Assembly: GCA_961205875.1 (NCBI GenBank)
Contig: OY540813.1
Coordinates: forward strand, 35,063,001 to 35,127,000
From: Sialis fuliginosa
Lineage: Eukaryota > Arthropoda > Insecta > Megaloptera > Sialidae
Direction of reading: 5' to 3'
DNA length: 64,000 nt
A program made the translations under genes and the position numbers. Within the stretch, counting starts at the first letter, position 1, and the number at the start of each line of letters is the position of its first letter. Shown here piece by piece: positions 34,573 to 47,600 of the stretch. Below the pieces are notes generated by a model. It was not told the origin of the DNA. It saw only the letters and a program-made list of their open reading frames with translations, and searched no databases.

Positions 34573-35205
34573 TAAAAACAAACTTGTTTGTTTAAACGTC
34601 AAAATTTATTAAAGAAGAGGAAACCGCAAGCTTTCGATTCACAGAATCATCGTCAGGCTAAAATATAATAAGTAACAATTAAATACAATAAATATAATGC
34701 AAAATATTGATATTTTAAAATAAAAATTCAGAAATATACCTAATAATAAAGATTTAAATTTGAGAACGATGTCGTTATCTCAATAAAATTCATGTGACTA
34801 CGGAAATGTTTGAAAAAATAACAAATCTCTTAGTAACTCAAATAGTTACTAAGGAACGAAAAAATTGATTTAAAAAATGACAATAATTAATTATTTAAAA
34901 TTGTGTTGTAAATAGTAGATAATGTGGATATTATGTCAGTTTTCTTGTTAATTGTATTATTGTTTCTTTTTATGTGTAACATTTCGGAAATGTAACGTTT
35001 AGCTTTATGTTTTTCATTATCTAAAATTTTAGTTTGTTTATAATCAAAAATATGCCCTGTACTATTTGTATGTACTGCTAATGCTGTGGATGTTAGTTTT
35101 AATCTTGTATCTGATTTCACGATGATTCTGTGAATCGAAAGCTTGCGGTTTCCTCTTCTTTAATAAATTTTGACGTTTAAACAAACAAGTTTGTTTTTAT
35201 TTTTA
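34573..35205 (-). mobile_element. Penelope-like element remnant with inverted pLTR ends
   Basis: Both ends carry the same sequence in opposite orientation: acaaacttgtttgtttaaac...gaggaaaccgcaagctttcg at the left and its complement at 35119-35205. Between them, minus strand 35120-34887 encodes the C-terminal part of a Penelope GIY-YIG endonuclease module (LAVHTNSTGHIFDY, TKILDNEKHKAKRYISEMLHI, NNTINKKTDI). The reverse transcriptase is gone. In the left pLTR, minus-strand 34656-34631 reads CTGACGA, a GATTC/GAATC stem, then GAAAG, a hammerhead-like core as known from this class. Confidence 0.85.
34887..35117 (-). pseudogene. Penelope GIY-YIG C-terminal fragment
   Basis: About 76 codons matching the conserved end of Penelope-type proteins (ALAVHTNSTGHIFDY, KRYISEMLHIKRN, INKKTD). 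It has no ATG of its own and is cut on its 5' side by the right pLTR, so it is a relic of a larger ORF. Confidence 0.8.
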
Positions 35206-35209
35206 ATTA

Positions 35210-35950
35210 TAATAATGTATATTATATAATAGATATGTTGTGTAAACTTTGTAGATAAATGTTTATGAACAGATTGAATTACAAAACAGTAGTTGTCTTT
35301 GTTATATCGGTCATTCCATATTTAGTGATTTGCACTAATTATTTATTTATTAATATATTGTAAAATATAAGATGTAAAATATAAGATTGTAAAATCTGAC
35401 ATGTCAAAAATATTCAATTTACATTGTATTGTTTTTTATAAACATTCTGAAACATAGCTAACTATCATAATTTATTTTAATATGATAGTTAGCTATGTTG
35501 TACAGGCAACAAAAGGTTGTGTGGGTAGTAGTCCCCACACATATGTTAAATAACTGCACACTTTTTTCCTGTTGTTACCGATTTTTTTAATTTTTACAAA
35601 TATTTTAGTACTAGTTAAAAGATGATTTTTAACGGTACTTAAAAATCGAAAAAAAAATCCCCCCAATAATATCGACTTTTGAAAATTTGACTTTTTTTTT
35701 AAAACGAAATATCTCAAAAACTATCAAAGATAGCGTAAAAATACAAGGAATCAATTTTGTAGGAAAATGTATATAATTTATTTTAAAAAATATTTTGCTG
35801 CACAAAACTTTTGTTTAAATATATTTTTTTTATTTATAAAATTTAACTGAAAATTTGGGGTACATGTCAACTCTGAATTTTAAAAATAAAAATATATGTT
35901 GTAGTTTAATCATTCCTGAGTATGTAGCACTTTGAAAATTTATGAACATA
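35210..35950. other. AT-rich intergenic DNA, no gene
   Basis: Contains a small inverted pair acatagctaactatcat/atgatagttagctatgt (35452-35496) and poly-T/poly-A stretches. No credible frame. Confidence 0.45.
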
Positions 35951-35952
35951 TA

Positions 35953-36133
35953 AAAACTTTATGAAATATTAATTTTTTTAGGTAACGACGCGCGAGTCTT
36001 AGCGCGCTTGCTTGGACGTATCACTGCGTGACTGTGTCGGAGCGTTCCAACATTTACTGCAGTGATACGTCCAAGCAAGCGCACTAAGACTCGCGCATCG
36101 TTACCTAAAAAAATTAATATTTCATAAAGTTTT
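35953..36133. repeat. 180-bp hairpin with GC-rich arms
   Basis: Arms of about 75 bp: aaaactttatgaaatatt, taacgacgcgcgagtcttag and tgcttggacgtatcactgc are mirrored after a short loop. Two or three mismatches only. Resembles a compact foldback MITE; no duplication identified. Confidence 0.8.
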
Positions 36134-36139
36134 CATTTG

Positions 36140-36520
36140 ATAGTATACATCCCAAATTACTTCATCTAAAGCTTGAAGGGTACGGAATCAGAGGTACCCC
36201 ACTTGAACTCATTGACTCATATCTAAATAATCGAAAGCAGAATGTAAAAATAAAAAACTCAAATTGCAACGACAATTTTACAGAAACTAAAACAATTCAA
36301 CGTGGTGTTCCCCAAGGCTCAGTCCTTGGACCTTAATATTTTTATAAATGACATAACAAAAATATCAAAAAATATCTTCCTCTATGCTGATGATATAACA
36401 ATTATATATAAAGCTAAAAATATCACAACATTAACAAACGAAATAGATCTTTCAATTGACAAATTAATTCACTGGTTTGATGAAAATAATCTAAACTTTA
36501 ATCTAAAAAAGACTCAGTTT
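36140..36520 (+). pseudogene. Non-LTR reverse transcriptase fragment (Jockey-like)
   Basis: Frame one gives GTPLELIDSYLNNRKQ and QRGVPQGSVLGP followed by a stop. After a frame change come FINDITK and FLYADDITIIYKAKN, with the YADD catalytic box. These are the adjacent RT motifs of LINE-type elements of the Jockey/CR1 group. The frameshift, stop and truncation on both sides make it dead. It joins directly to another repeat at about 36520. Confidence 0.85.
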
Positions 36521-36900
36521 CGGAGACTATGGAGAAAATATTATAGTCCAGGCAACGTAGAATTTTTTACTGGTGTAAAATTTGGAAAAATGTATGAGGT
36601 GGCAAATTTAAACAGTGATTAGAACATATGCAGATGTATATTTCCTGAAAACTCCCTAACAAATGCTCCGGAACACCCTCAACCAAGGGCCCAAAGTTTT
36701 GTTTAACAAGGATTTTATAAACCAACTGTATCTAATGAACGGAATGTTCGATCTACCCCGTCATTCGCATTTCAAACAGATAATAAAATTTTCTACAACC
36801 TTTTTTATTATTATTTTAACCAAAAATAATTGTACACCTTTTAAAATGGCGGTCAAACTAAAAATTCTACTTTAAAAATGATTTTTTTTAGTTAGGCAGT
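36520..36900 (+). repeat. Family E repeat (accctcaaccaagggccc), copies at 37290 and 39065
   Basis: The block with tatttcctgaaaactccc, ccctcaaccaagggcccaaa, catttcaaacagataata and aattgtacaccttttaaaat recurs in direct orientation at 37290-37620 and inverted at 39000-39400. Small frames in each copy translate the repeat and are not genes. Confidence 0.75.
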
Positions 36901-37059
36901 AATTTTGAATAACATAAAATCATTTTTGTTAAAACAGTCTTACAGTATATTGTTGCACATTTAATTATCTATCCAAAATATGAAATATGGTGTTAATCTG
37001 ATTTTCAGATCATTAGTTACAGTAACTTTACGAAACCATTATAATATCTTACATACTTG

Positions 37060-37210
37060 TGTTTGTGTCTAGTGTTTGACGATATGGTACACCGAAATTA
37101 TTAACCTCATAAACTTCGAAAAAGTCTAAAAATGTTCTTCATAAGGTCTAGTATTAAGATTTATTTTAAATTAGTTCAATAATAGGTTTTGTTCGTATTT
37201 ATTCTTCCAG
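37060..37210. repeat. Repeat arm mirrored at 37795-37906 plus 38680-38720
   Basis: The stretch tgacgatatggtacaccgaa, ataaacttcgaaaaagtcta and tagtattaagatttatttta reappears in reverse complement on both sides of the MITE at 37907-38679. It is therefore an intact (empty-site) paralogue of that insertion locus. Confidence 0.8.
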
Positions 37211-37906
37211 TACGTAATATAGGAAGATGTTAAATGTATAGGTACAATGTACATAAATATTGCTATTTTATATTACAATAAAATTTTGAATTTTAGGATA
37301 ATGTATGAGGTACTAAATTTAGCCAGTGGTTAAAACATACCGAAACGTGTATTTCCTGAAAACTCCCGAGCAAAGTTTTCCCCGGAAGACCCTCAATGAA
37401 GAGCCAAAAGTTTTTTTTATAAGGATTTTGTAAACATACTACGGAATCTACCCCGTCTTTCGCATTTCAAACAGATAATAAAATTTTCTACAACTTATTT
37501 TTTTATTATTTTAATCAAACATAATTGTATACCTTTCAAAATAACGGTCAAACAAAAAAATAATGTGTTTTTGAGTTCGAGAGCATTTTTGATAGGTATA
37601 CAGTTATTTATGAGCATAAATGTGTCATAATTGATTGTAGTGCATTTAATTGTCTTTCCGAAAAATTAAAAATGGGGTTAATCGATCTTTTAGTTCACTA
37701 GATATAGTTTTTCTACGAAATCATTATTTTATTTTATTTTTTTGTTTGCATTTATTCTTTCAAATGGAAATTATAAATATACAACATTTATAGATACAAG
37801 AAAATTTAAAATTATTGAACTAATTTAAAATAAATCTTAATACTAGACCTTATGAAGAACATTTTCAGACTTTTCCGAAGTTTATGAGATTAGTAATTTC
37901 AGTGTA

Positions 37907-38679
37907 GAGTAGTACAGATAGAAGTAGGCCACACTTTGGTTTTCATGCTATAAAATGTTCAAAAATTAATATTTTTACACACTTATTGCGTCTATTTACA
38001 GAGTAAGGATTAACCTAACTGTCTGCAAACACAGATTTTGAAAATTTTCATTTAAAATAATAATTTTTTTAAGAAATTAAATTGTAAAAACCAATTTTTA
38101 TGTGTGATATTGTTTATTATATTGCTTCAAAAATATACAAAATAAAGTGAAGTTGCTTTATAGCACCAAGGAATTTATCGTAGTCGATGGGTTTATAGCC
38201 AGTCGGTTTATCTTTTTTTGGTGGCATGATCGCTAAAACATTCAAATTAATTCATAAAACCACTTGATTGGTTCATAAAAAAACAATAAATGTCAAAACT
38301 GAACGTCAATGCAGTGGCCCACTTCTGTCCTCAAGCATAATTTTAAGCGAAAGCGCGTGGCGAGAACACCACGCGACAATATGCTAAAATCTCTTCGAAT
38401 TTTTGAAGGTTACGTCGAAAACTAAATTAAAGGCTATTTACTTGATTAAATTCGATGAAAAACTTATGCAAATCACGATAACTTTGAAAACGAGAAAAAA
38501 GGAAAAAATATATTTTTTGGTACTAATCGCTGGAGAACACTAATGAACGTCTTCACACTTCAAAAACCTACTTCAAACTGAGCTTCTCTGTCAAAAACAA
38601 AAACAAAAATATTCTGTTGACAGATATGTCACTTATGAAAACAAATATAGCGGGTGGTCCACTTCTGTCGGTGCTACTC
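37907..38679. mobile_element. TA-targeting MITE with paralogous empty site, 773 bp
   Basis: GAGTAGTACAGATAGAAGTA at the left against TACTTCTGTC-type cacttctgtcggtgctactc at the right, between TA dinucleotides (37905-37906, 38680-38681). The inverted copy at 37060-37210 has the same flank joined directly at a single TA, proving both the boundaries and the 2-bp duplication. Non-coding. Confidence 0.9.
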
Positions 38680-38728
38680 TACCATATCGCCAAACACAAG
38701 ACTCGAATCCAAGTATGTATGTATGAAT

Positions 38729-38874
38729 AAAAACAAACTTGTTTGTTTAAACGTCAAAATTTATTAAAAAAGAGGAAACCGCAAGCTTTCGATTCACAGA
38801 ATCATCGTCAGGCTAAAATATAATAAGTAAACAAGTTTGTTTTTATTTATATTTAACGTCACTACTATTATATT
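38729..38874. mobile_element. Solo Penelope pLTR-derived insertion, 10-bp duplication
   Basis: Carries the same acaaacttgtttgtttaaac...ccgcaagctttcgattc unit as 34573, ending in an inverted acaagtttgtttttattt. It is flanked by atgtatgaat on both sides (38719-38728, 38875-38884). The minus-strand hammerhead-like core is present at 38811-38786. A tiny non-autonomous derivative. Confidence 0.8.
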
Positions 38875-39709
38875 ATGTATGAATATATGTATTTACCGTA
38901 ACGTATTTAGATATTGCAATGCTTTCGTAAAATTACTATATCTAGTGAACTAAAAATCCGATTTACCCCATTTTTAATTTTTTTAAAAGACAATTAAATG
39001 TACTACAATCAATTATAACACATTCTTGGTCATAAATAATTTTTTACCTATCAAAAAGACTGTCGAACTCAAAATTTTACATTTTTAAAGTAAAATTTTT
39101 TGTTTGACCACCATTTTGAAAGGTATGCAATTATTTTTGGTTAAAATAATAATAAAAAAGGTTGTAGATAATTTAATTATCTGTTTAAAATGCGAAATAC
39201 GGGGTTGATTTAACAATCCGTTCCTTAGATACAGAGTGTTTACAAAATCCTTGTAAAACAAAACTTTGGGCCCTTGGTTGAGGGTGTTCCGGAGCAAAAT
39301 TTGCTAGGGAGTTTTCAGAAAATATACATCTGGATATGTTCTAATCACTGTTTAAATTTGGCACCTCATACATTTTCCTTGTATTTTTTCCTTTATTTAC
39401 TGGAATACTTTAGAGTTTAGAGATTCGGTGCAGGATATGTGAAATGACAACACTGTTTGTTTATTTTAATTTTGATACAAGTATTTTTATTTATTTAATA
39501 CAATATTATAAAGAATTAACAAATATAACATTTTATTTTTATTTATAAATTAATCTTAAATATAAAATATCACCCTTCTACGATTTGCCGTATTTGAGCT
39601 ACAGTGCTTACAGACCAACAGACAGACACACAGACATCATGGTGAAAATAGTCAGAATGGATTCAAGGAAGATCAAAATACAATACTTTCTTACAGGGCT
39701 TTTTACTTT

Positions 39710-40515
39710 CTTACACCATGTATATGAAATATACAATAGTATTTTCGCCATGATGTCTGTGTGTCTATCTGTCGGTCTTTAAACACTGTAACTCAAATAC
39801 GACAAATCGTAGAAGGATGAAATTTTATATTTAATATTAATTTTTGTCTGGGAAGAAAATGTCCTATTTTTGAATACGATCTTTCAACCGGATACGAATG
39901 TTTACCTACGTCGATTTTTGAATTTTTCGAATTACTTTGGAGCAGTGCGAAATAGAGAAAAATGGTCAAATTAAAAATTGTTGGTTATATCAATATCTAT
40001 AATTTACGTTCTATTCATTTTTTCGTAAAAACGAATTTTTGACAAAAAAAATTTTATTATAATACAAATGGTTCATAACAGAGAAGAAATATCTGCCATG
40101 AGTGTCATAGGTACCATGAGACTTTCTTATACGTAATACTGAGAGTGAACTGTGTGGGTGAGTCTAAATAATTACATAAAAAAATTCTTTCTGGCTAAAT
40201 CATAAATGTTGGAAAAAAATGTATGAGGAATAAATGATAGATAATAACATACATATTTGACATTTTTTATCTAAAACATTTTTTTCTTATTTCAAAAATT
40301 GACAAGAGTAAACATCCGTTTTGTTATTACGTTCAAAAAAAATTCATTTGATACATAATGTAGAGAATAATATTATCTATAGTTTATGTCCCATTCATTT
40401 TATTCTATCTTATTAGTTTTTCTGAAATGTTTTAATAAAATAAGAATCACGTATACTATTCACTGTTAGGATAAGAAAGTCCTATGGTTCCCAAGGCAGA
40501 TATTTTTGTAATGGA
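39710..40515 (+). mobile_element. Family B element, second copy
   Basis: Parallels 24050-25010 (cgccatgatgtctgtgtg, aaatacgacaaatcgtagaa, caaggcagatatttttgtaa) with small deletions. The preceding 39575-39690 is an inverted piece of the same family, making a partial palindrome around tatgaaatatac. Confidence 0.7.
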
Positions 40516-40811
40516 ACACGGTGGAACAGCATTTCGGCACCTTCTTTTCGTTGCATAAGAAAAGCTGCTTTAAAGTTAATTTAAGTAATATTTGTATACA
40601 ATTTTCTTTAGTAAAAAGCTTGATAAGAAGTGTTTAAAACCAATAGCCATGTTTGTTGTATCCATGTTTATTTCATATACATGGGTATAAGAAAGTTAAA
40701 AGAGCCCTCACGTATTCCACTGCCTACAAAACTCCACGCCAAGTATTTTAGAGTAGAAAATATTCAAACTAGATATTTTTCATATAATAACCTTTCTGAA
40801 TCGTTTTCAAT

Positions 40812-41385
40812 CGAGGAAGTCGCGTTTATTCGAAATCCCACCAAGTTATGTATAGATCCTTGACCAATCAGCGTTGGCGCGGGAATTGACGTCACCACGA
40901 AGACGTATTCAAATGTTATAAATGTACATATAATAGAATATCAGTTACAAGAAAACTTTTATTTATTCTTGTCTTTGTATTTTTTGTGATTTTAACAACA
41001 CATACAATCAAAGAAGTACAAATTCAACATTGCAAAATCATGAATAAGCTATCACAGACAATATCTATTAGGGAAGTGTCATTTTTATTATTCTTAAGTT
41101 GGCAATATGTTATGTGATTCTGACGTTTTAAGATTTTACAATGTCGGATTTGTACTTATTTGATTGTATGTATTATTAAAATATCAAAAATACGAAAATA
41201 AGAATAAATGGAGGATTTTTTTGTAATTGATATTCTATTATACATTTATAACATTTGAATATGACTTCATGGTGACTTCAAAAATATGTTCGTTTACGCC
41301 ATGACACGAGAATGGTGGGAAGTGAAGGAGGAGAAAAAATGTCGGATAAACGCGACTCGGCATTTCGAATAAACGAGTCCCGACT
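40812..41385. mobile_element. Diverged foldback element next to the giant gene
   Basis: gaagtcgcgtttattcgaaa, attcaaatgttataaatgta and aatagaatatcagttac are mirrored at 41220-41380 (ataaacgcgac, tacatttataacatttgaat). The left gacgtcaccacgaag matches cttcatggtgac on the right. It is the last recognisable insertion before the SecA-like gene's 3' end. Confidence 0.6.
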
Positions 41386-41568
41386 GTAGTTGTTTAGGTT
41401 TTCACTAAGATATCTTGAAGTTTCCTCCCTCCTACGAGAAGTCGTCGGGGAAATTAAAACAATAGCTTTTTGTTAATAAACCCATGTCTGCAAACAGGCC
41501 CTACAAATGATACAATTTGATGATAGGAAATTTTATTTAAAAAAATTGTAAACACCATTATAATATAA

Positions 41569-41574
41569 TTTATT
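41569..41574 (-). promoter_or_regulatory. Poly(A) signal of the SecA-like giant gene
   Basis: AATAAA on the minus strand about 95 bases beyond the stop codon at 41669; a second AATAAA lies about 40 bases further on. Confidence 0.55.
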
Positions 41575-41668
41575 AACACCTTTTAGTTATTATATATATA
41601 TAAATGTTATCATAATACAATATGTTATATAAAAGATACCATAAACCCAAGTAAAATTATAATAATAA

Positions 41669-44600
41669 TCAAATTGAATATCTTTCAACAATATCTTCAG
41701 ATTCCCAAAGCTCATTATTAAATAAACAGTCCGATGTTAAGCCCAATTCTTGATCAATGTATTTTCTACTGCGAGAACGATCGGAAAGCTCTTTATTTTC
41801 ATTAAGGAGTATATGCCCAGCTGTTCCTTTCCAGGACGATTTCTTTGGACCAGTAATTTTGAAATCAACTCGAGGACCATGGGGGCCTAATAAACCTTTT
41901 TCTATTACTGGATTTTCACAGTCAATGATAACTTTATATTCATAATCTACTTTATCTATTTTCAATGTTAGGTTTCTTTCTAGTTCCACAGGAATGTTGA
42001 CTATTTCGTTACCTTTGTTTACGTCTAAAACAGTGTCAAACATTGTTACCTTGAATTCTTTAATGTCGAGAGCGAACCCTGGACATTTTTGTTCAATTTC
42101 TTCATTGACTTTAAACAACGCCAAATTAAAACCATCTGTAAACTGTTTCATTATATTTAATTCTGAATCAGTGACTCTTAAATCCATATCCGTTTCTTTA
42201 TTGAATTTCCAATCATCGTGTTGATATTGTTTTGTATTCTCTATTTCAACTTTTAATGGATGTACATCGCAAATTGATTTGGGGATAACTTGGTTTCTTT
42301 TTCCTTCATCAGTTTGACCACCTTCCCAAACGCTAATATCTAATGGAAACTGACACGAATTATTTTTGATAATGAATTGTGTTTGTGCATCATTTTCAAT
42401 AAATTCTGCTACATTGTTTCTAAAATCTTCGACTGACATTTTTCTTCGCAATTGTTCTGGTAAAGCGTCATACAAGTTGCTATTTTTGGAGTTACTTGAC
42501 TTCAGTGATGCTTTGTCAATATTATTTCCATCGTCTATTTGAAAGTGATTATTTTTCAGATGTAGTTCGATTATTGTATTTTCATTGTGATCATCTGGTG
42601 ATGTTGAAAATGTTTGACTGCTGCCATCTTCCCCACGTACAATGATTGTAACTTCTGAGTTTTCTGCGCCCTGATTTCTTAATGTTTCTTTAACTGCAAG
42701 TGTGCATACGTTTACGCATGTCATATCCATTGGAACATTTTCTCGAACTATTGTTGCAAACAAATTGGGATTTTTTGTTTTCGATAGTAGTTTTATTAAA
42801 TTTTTATAACATTTAACTGTCACATGGTCCACTGCATTATATTCTTTAATTCTTTTAATTGCAAGTAGTTGTTCGTTGAAAGTTTTCTTAAGATTTCCAC
42901 ATTTGTCAATTATTATTTGTTTATTGAAATTACTGAACCTCTTTTGTATTCGTTTTTGAATACCTGAATTTATTGTAGCAGCTCCACTTTTGAGAATTGG
43001 TGATACTATATCATCTGTTATGCAGTGTTCAATCTTTTCCCTAAATATGTTTTTCCATACTTCAATGATATTTCTTTTGAACTCATATTTTGTAGATTCG
43101 TCACTTGGCTCAGTTTCAATTTTATCAACTGATTTAAGTTTGTTAAGCATTTGTTCATTTAATTTGTCAAAGAAAGTAATAACAAAATACGTAACCGTAA
43201 TTATATGTTCTGCTTTTTCTCCCCATTTCAAACATTTTTCAATGTATTTCAAAGGTACACTGTATATTTTACCTGATTTAGAGGCTTTAGTTATTCCACT
43301 CAGTATAGCGTTACCGATTTTAAAGATGAGTGAAGAAATCTCATTACAGTGTTCACTTTCAGCGACACGATTCTCTGTCAAGTCCATAACCATTTCCATT
43401 CCTCGCTGCTCGCCCAATTTATCAAATACTTCATCCAAAGTTCTATTGATTTTATGTTCATTTATTGATTTATAGACACATACGAATATTTCATCCCCAA
43501 TGTTATCACAAAATGATTGAAGCTGAGTTTCAACCAAAGTATCAATACCTAATTCTACTAAGGCAGTTGTAACATTTTCAATGGATTTCTTCACAATACC
43601 TGATACAACTTTTCTGGCTGCTATTTTCAAACCTGCATTTTTGGTTAGTTCCTTTCCTGCTTGCTTCGCTAAAATTTTCCCCCCGGTTTTGAAATTCATT
43701 TTAAATATTTTAGAAGCAAGTCGTTTTACGGATACTCCTTTTGAAACCCAAACTCCAACAATACCTGTTATTGCAGCCATTCTTAAACTTTCTACTTTAT
43801 TTTTTCCATAATCTTTCCAGTCAAAATGACCAGATATAAATGCTTTAGTGGCGTATATTAAATCATTTATTCCTTCATCAACAATTATTCCACCAACAAT
43901 AGACATGGAACCTGCTGAAAATATTTCAATAACAGCTCCAATTGCTATTTGAGCTATTCCCATTAACACTACAGCTATAGTATTCCATATCATTTTCCAC
44001 GTGTATCGTTTTTCTTCAACAATTATAACTGTATTAACACCATTCATTGTAAGTAAATGCAATTCTTTAACATTTCCATAAGATCCGCCATCAATATAAT
44101 CCGTCAATGGTTTCAAATTAAAATCGGGGGCATCTAATTTTTCCAATACACTTGAAAAATGTTTTATTTTGTCCGCTATTTTAGAAATATGTTTTGTTAA
44201 AGTGTCATATTTATATAAAATCATTTTTGTTGTTTCCTCAATATCTTTGTATGGTCCACATAAAGGTTCCCTTTCATTGATATTTTGTATATTATAAGAA
44301 TCGTATTTAACGTGTACTAACCATTTTTTCTCTATCAAATGTTCAATGAATGAATTATCAATATTTTCTGTGAAAAGATCGCTTTTGTTAAGCAAAAACA
44401 TGAAATCATTTTTGGTCAAACATTTTTGATAAATATCGTTACCGAGTTTATTCGTTGCTGAAGTGTCCATTATTTTGGAAATGGTTATTATATTTTGATT
44501 GATTATATCTGAAAATAAACTTTGATATGGTGTAGGCACCAAATTCATTTGACTTATTATTTTATTGTCTTCAAACTGTTTTTTAATGTTATCAAAAGTG

Positions 44601-47600
44601 ATTCTATATATAAATGAAATATATAATAGTTTTTTGACAATATTTTCATAAATAGGGAAATTAGTGAGTTCTATGTCATCAATTTCATCAGATGAAATTC
44701 TAAGTTTGTGATTAATATTATCAATTGATGAAAGAATCTTTTCTTTACGAAGGTACTTTAAAATAATTTCTGTTTCACGTTCAGTTATATTTACGTTCAA
44801 GAAATCTTCTGGGGTAATAACATCAAAATCTGGGAAAATTACAGAATCACCATCAATAATTTTAAAGGAAGCTTTCTTATTTAATGAAACAGCGCCATAC
44901 TTGCTAAGTTTTTTAATTTTTTTTTCACTAAGAATGTTTTTAATTGCATTATATTCAATAATAAGACCATCATTTTTCGATTCAATTAGCTCCGGATATA
45001 AAAATAATTTATTTATTTCATTTTGTTCCAAAATATTTGTTGTGATTTCTTTAGCGTTTATTTTATATTTTATTGTATTCAATAATGAAGGATCGATTTC
45101 TTTCAATTCTTTCTCATCTATGCAAATATATATAACTTCGTCGATTAAAACTTTATTTTCGATTAAAATTTCCCAAAACGTCTCTCTACTTGGGAGTTTA
45201 ACATATTCTTTAATTTTTTCAATTAATTCAGATACATTCATATTTTCATTTTCACATTTTGAAATTAACCTTTTAAAACTTTTTTCTGATATTCCATAAT
45301 CGTAACATATTTTTCTATGTTTTTCTTCATATATTTCTGTATTCACTAAAGTTTTTGTTAAAATACCTTCTCGTACTAAATCATTAAATAATGTTTCAGC
45401 CATGTCTTCTTTAATATCTGCATCACAAAGTAGAAGATCAGGAGTTATATGACAACCTAAAATGTTATCTATGGATTTAGAAAATATCGAACATAATTGA
45501 CGTACACTCTTCTTTTGTTCTGCATAGGCTTCAAGTGGTATAATGCCATTTTCATCATTTTCTTTAAGCATATTGATAATACTACCTGCTTGAATCGAAT
45601 CATCATTATGATCATCAAATAATATTCTCGCTTTTTCTAATTCTTTCTTTAATTCTTTTAATAACATTTCATCATGATATTTTAACGGACTGCTTTCCCA
45701 ATCAATATTTTTAGCTATTGCAAATGCTTTATAATAATGCGCCATTTCTGAAAAGTTACGTTCTTCACGAATTACTTGATTAAACAATGAAATTGCTTTA
45801 TCTATATTCCCTTCATCAATCAAGCATTTTGCTAATTTTATTGTTTGAAATGGACCGTGAGCCCAAACAGACCATTCGGTGTTTTTTTCTCTAATCGGTT
45901 TATTTAATTCAGAAATGAAAACTGCGAGTGATTCTTCAATTTTTGAATCCAGTTCACCTTTTAACGTTTTGATGAAATCGCTGTTTTCATCTAACCAAAA
46001 TGACCATCTATCTAAACAACTATTCAAAAGAACGTCCCTCATATCGGATGACAATTTTTCATCTTCAATATAAGATTTCCACTTTTCATATTGTTTTGTA
46101 AATTCTCTAAAGCAATATTCCTCTGTTTTTATTTGATTAATGTAATGATCTTTAATTTCAGAAAGCAGTTGCAATTCTTGTACATCTCGTTCTTTTTTCA
46201 AATCTAGGACTTTAGAACTGTCGTACCCTTTATCGCTTAGACCCATTACTACCAATTGTCCAGAACCCTTGTCACTAGCTCTAGCAGCTCGTCCAAATGC
46301 TTGACGTTCAATGCGAATGTTGTTCGGCAAATAAGCTAAAATAACATGTAAACCACCTGCTTGGTTAAGTTCACTTGTAATTTTTAAATCTGTTCCACGA
46401 CCAGCCAAATTTGTAGCAATTATGATATACCCTCCGCTCAGTTTTTTATTTCCTTTTGTAATATCATGTTCTTCATAATCTCGGGTATATTTATAAACAT
46501 TATTAATATCCCTCTTTTTGAAATTACTATACAACATTTCCACATCTTTGACTGTCTCACAAATCACTAAAACAGATCGTTTTTCATCAATTATTTTAAG
46601 TGATTCGTTATAGATGCTTTCCTTCCAGTCGTTAATCCCAGAACAAAGTACTGGGGGTGTTTCATCAAAGAGTTTTGGTTTGTTTGTAGGAACATTGACA
46701 AAATCAACATTGTGTATTTCTTTCAACAAATCTCTTTCTCTCTCCGAGCCCAAAGTACCAGTTACACCATACATTTTTGTATAAAGTTTAAAAAACGTTA
46801 CATTAGAAATGAAAACAGCTTTTAAACTTTGTAAAGACAGTTTACATCCGTGTTTAAGTTGTAAAAACTGATGCAGTGCTTCATCCCATTGTGAATTCAG
46901 TTGATCTGTTCCTGTATCCTTATCCAGGATAATGACATTAGGATAGATATCGGAACTAGTTCCAGATCTATCAACATCTATAATGTAATCACTGCGTTCT
47001 TGCATAAACATTGCAGATTTTGCACTCTCAATCCAAGTTTCTAAATGGTTAAGTATAAACGATTTCAAATAATTTGGAACTTTTGTAAATCTGTCTCTTT
47101 CAGCGCACTGTCTTAACATGAATTTTATACGATCGACATAAATACTAAATTCAGTTGAAAATACCTTTTCCACCTTATAATAATTTAAAATACTTTCGCT
47201 CATTAATTTGCCCTCCATATCAATTATTTTAGCATCAATTAAATTATTCCAAATTTTGTAGACTGCTTGTTCTGTTATGTTTTTATCAAGCTTTTTAATA
47301 TCATTCTTTGTAATCAAACCATACAATTCGGATATCACTATTTCCTTGATTTTTTCTGTATTAAAAATATCGAAAAACTCATCTTTATCAGCTGTTGGTT
47401 TACATATCAATTGCCAAATGAAAAGATAAACAGACTCTAGTTTATCTAATCCCGGTATATCCCGCGATAGATACAGGACATTGTTCCCTTTGTCAAGCAA
47501 CAAACTATCAACTTCGTCTATAAAAATATTTTCGAATTTATGGTTGCTCAATACATTTTCTTTATAAAAGCGATCTAATAAAAAGTCTCGTTGAAAGTTA

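Noticed and set aside
36663..39297. Two similar 70-codon frames (MLRNTLNQGPKVL) at 36663 and 39085
   Set aside because: They are the inverted copies of one repeat family; a third decayed copy at 37290 confirms it is a repeat, and no protein family is recognisable.
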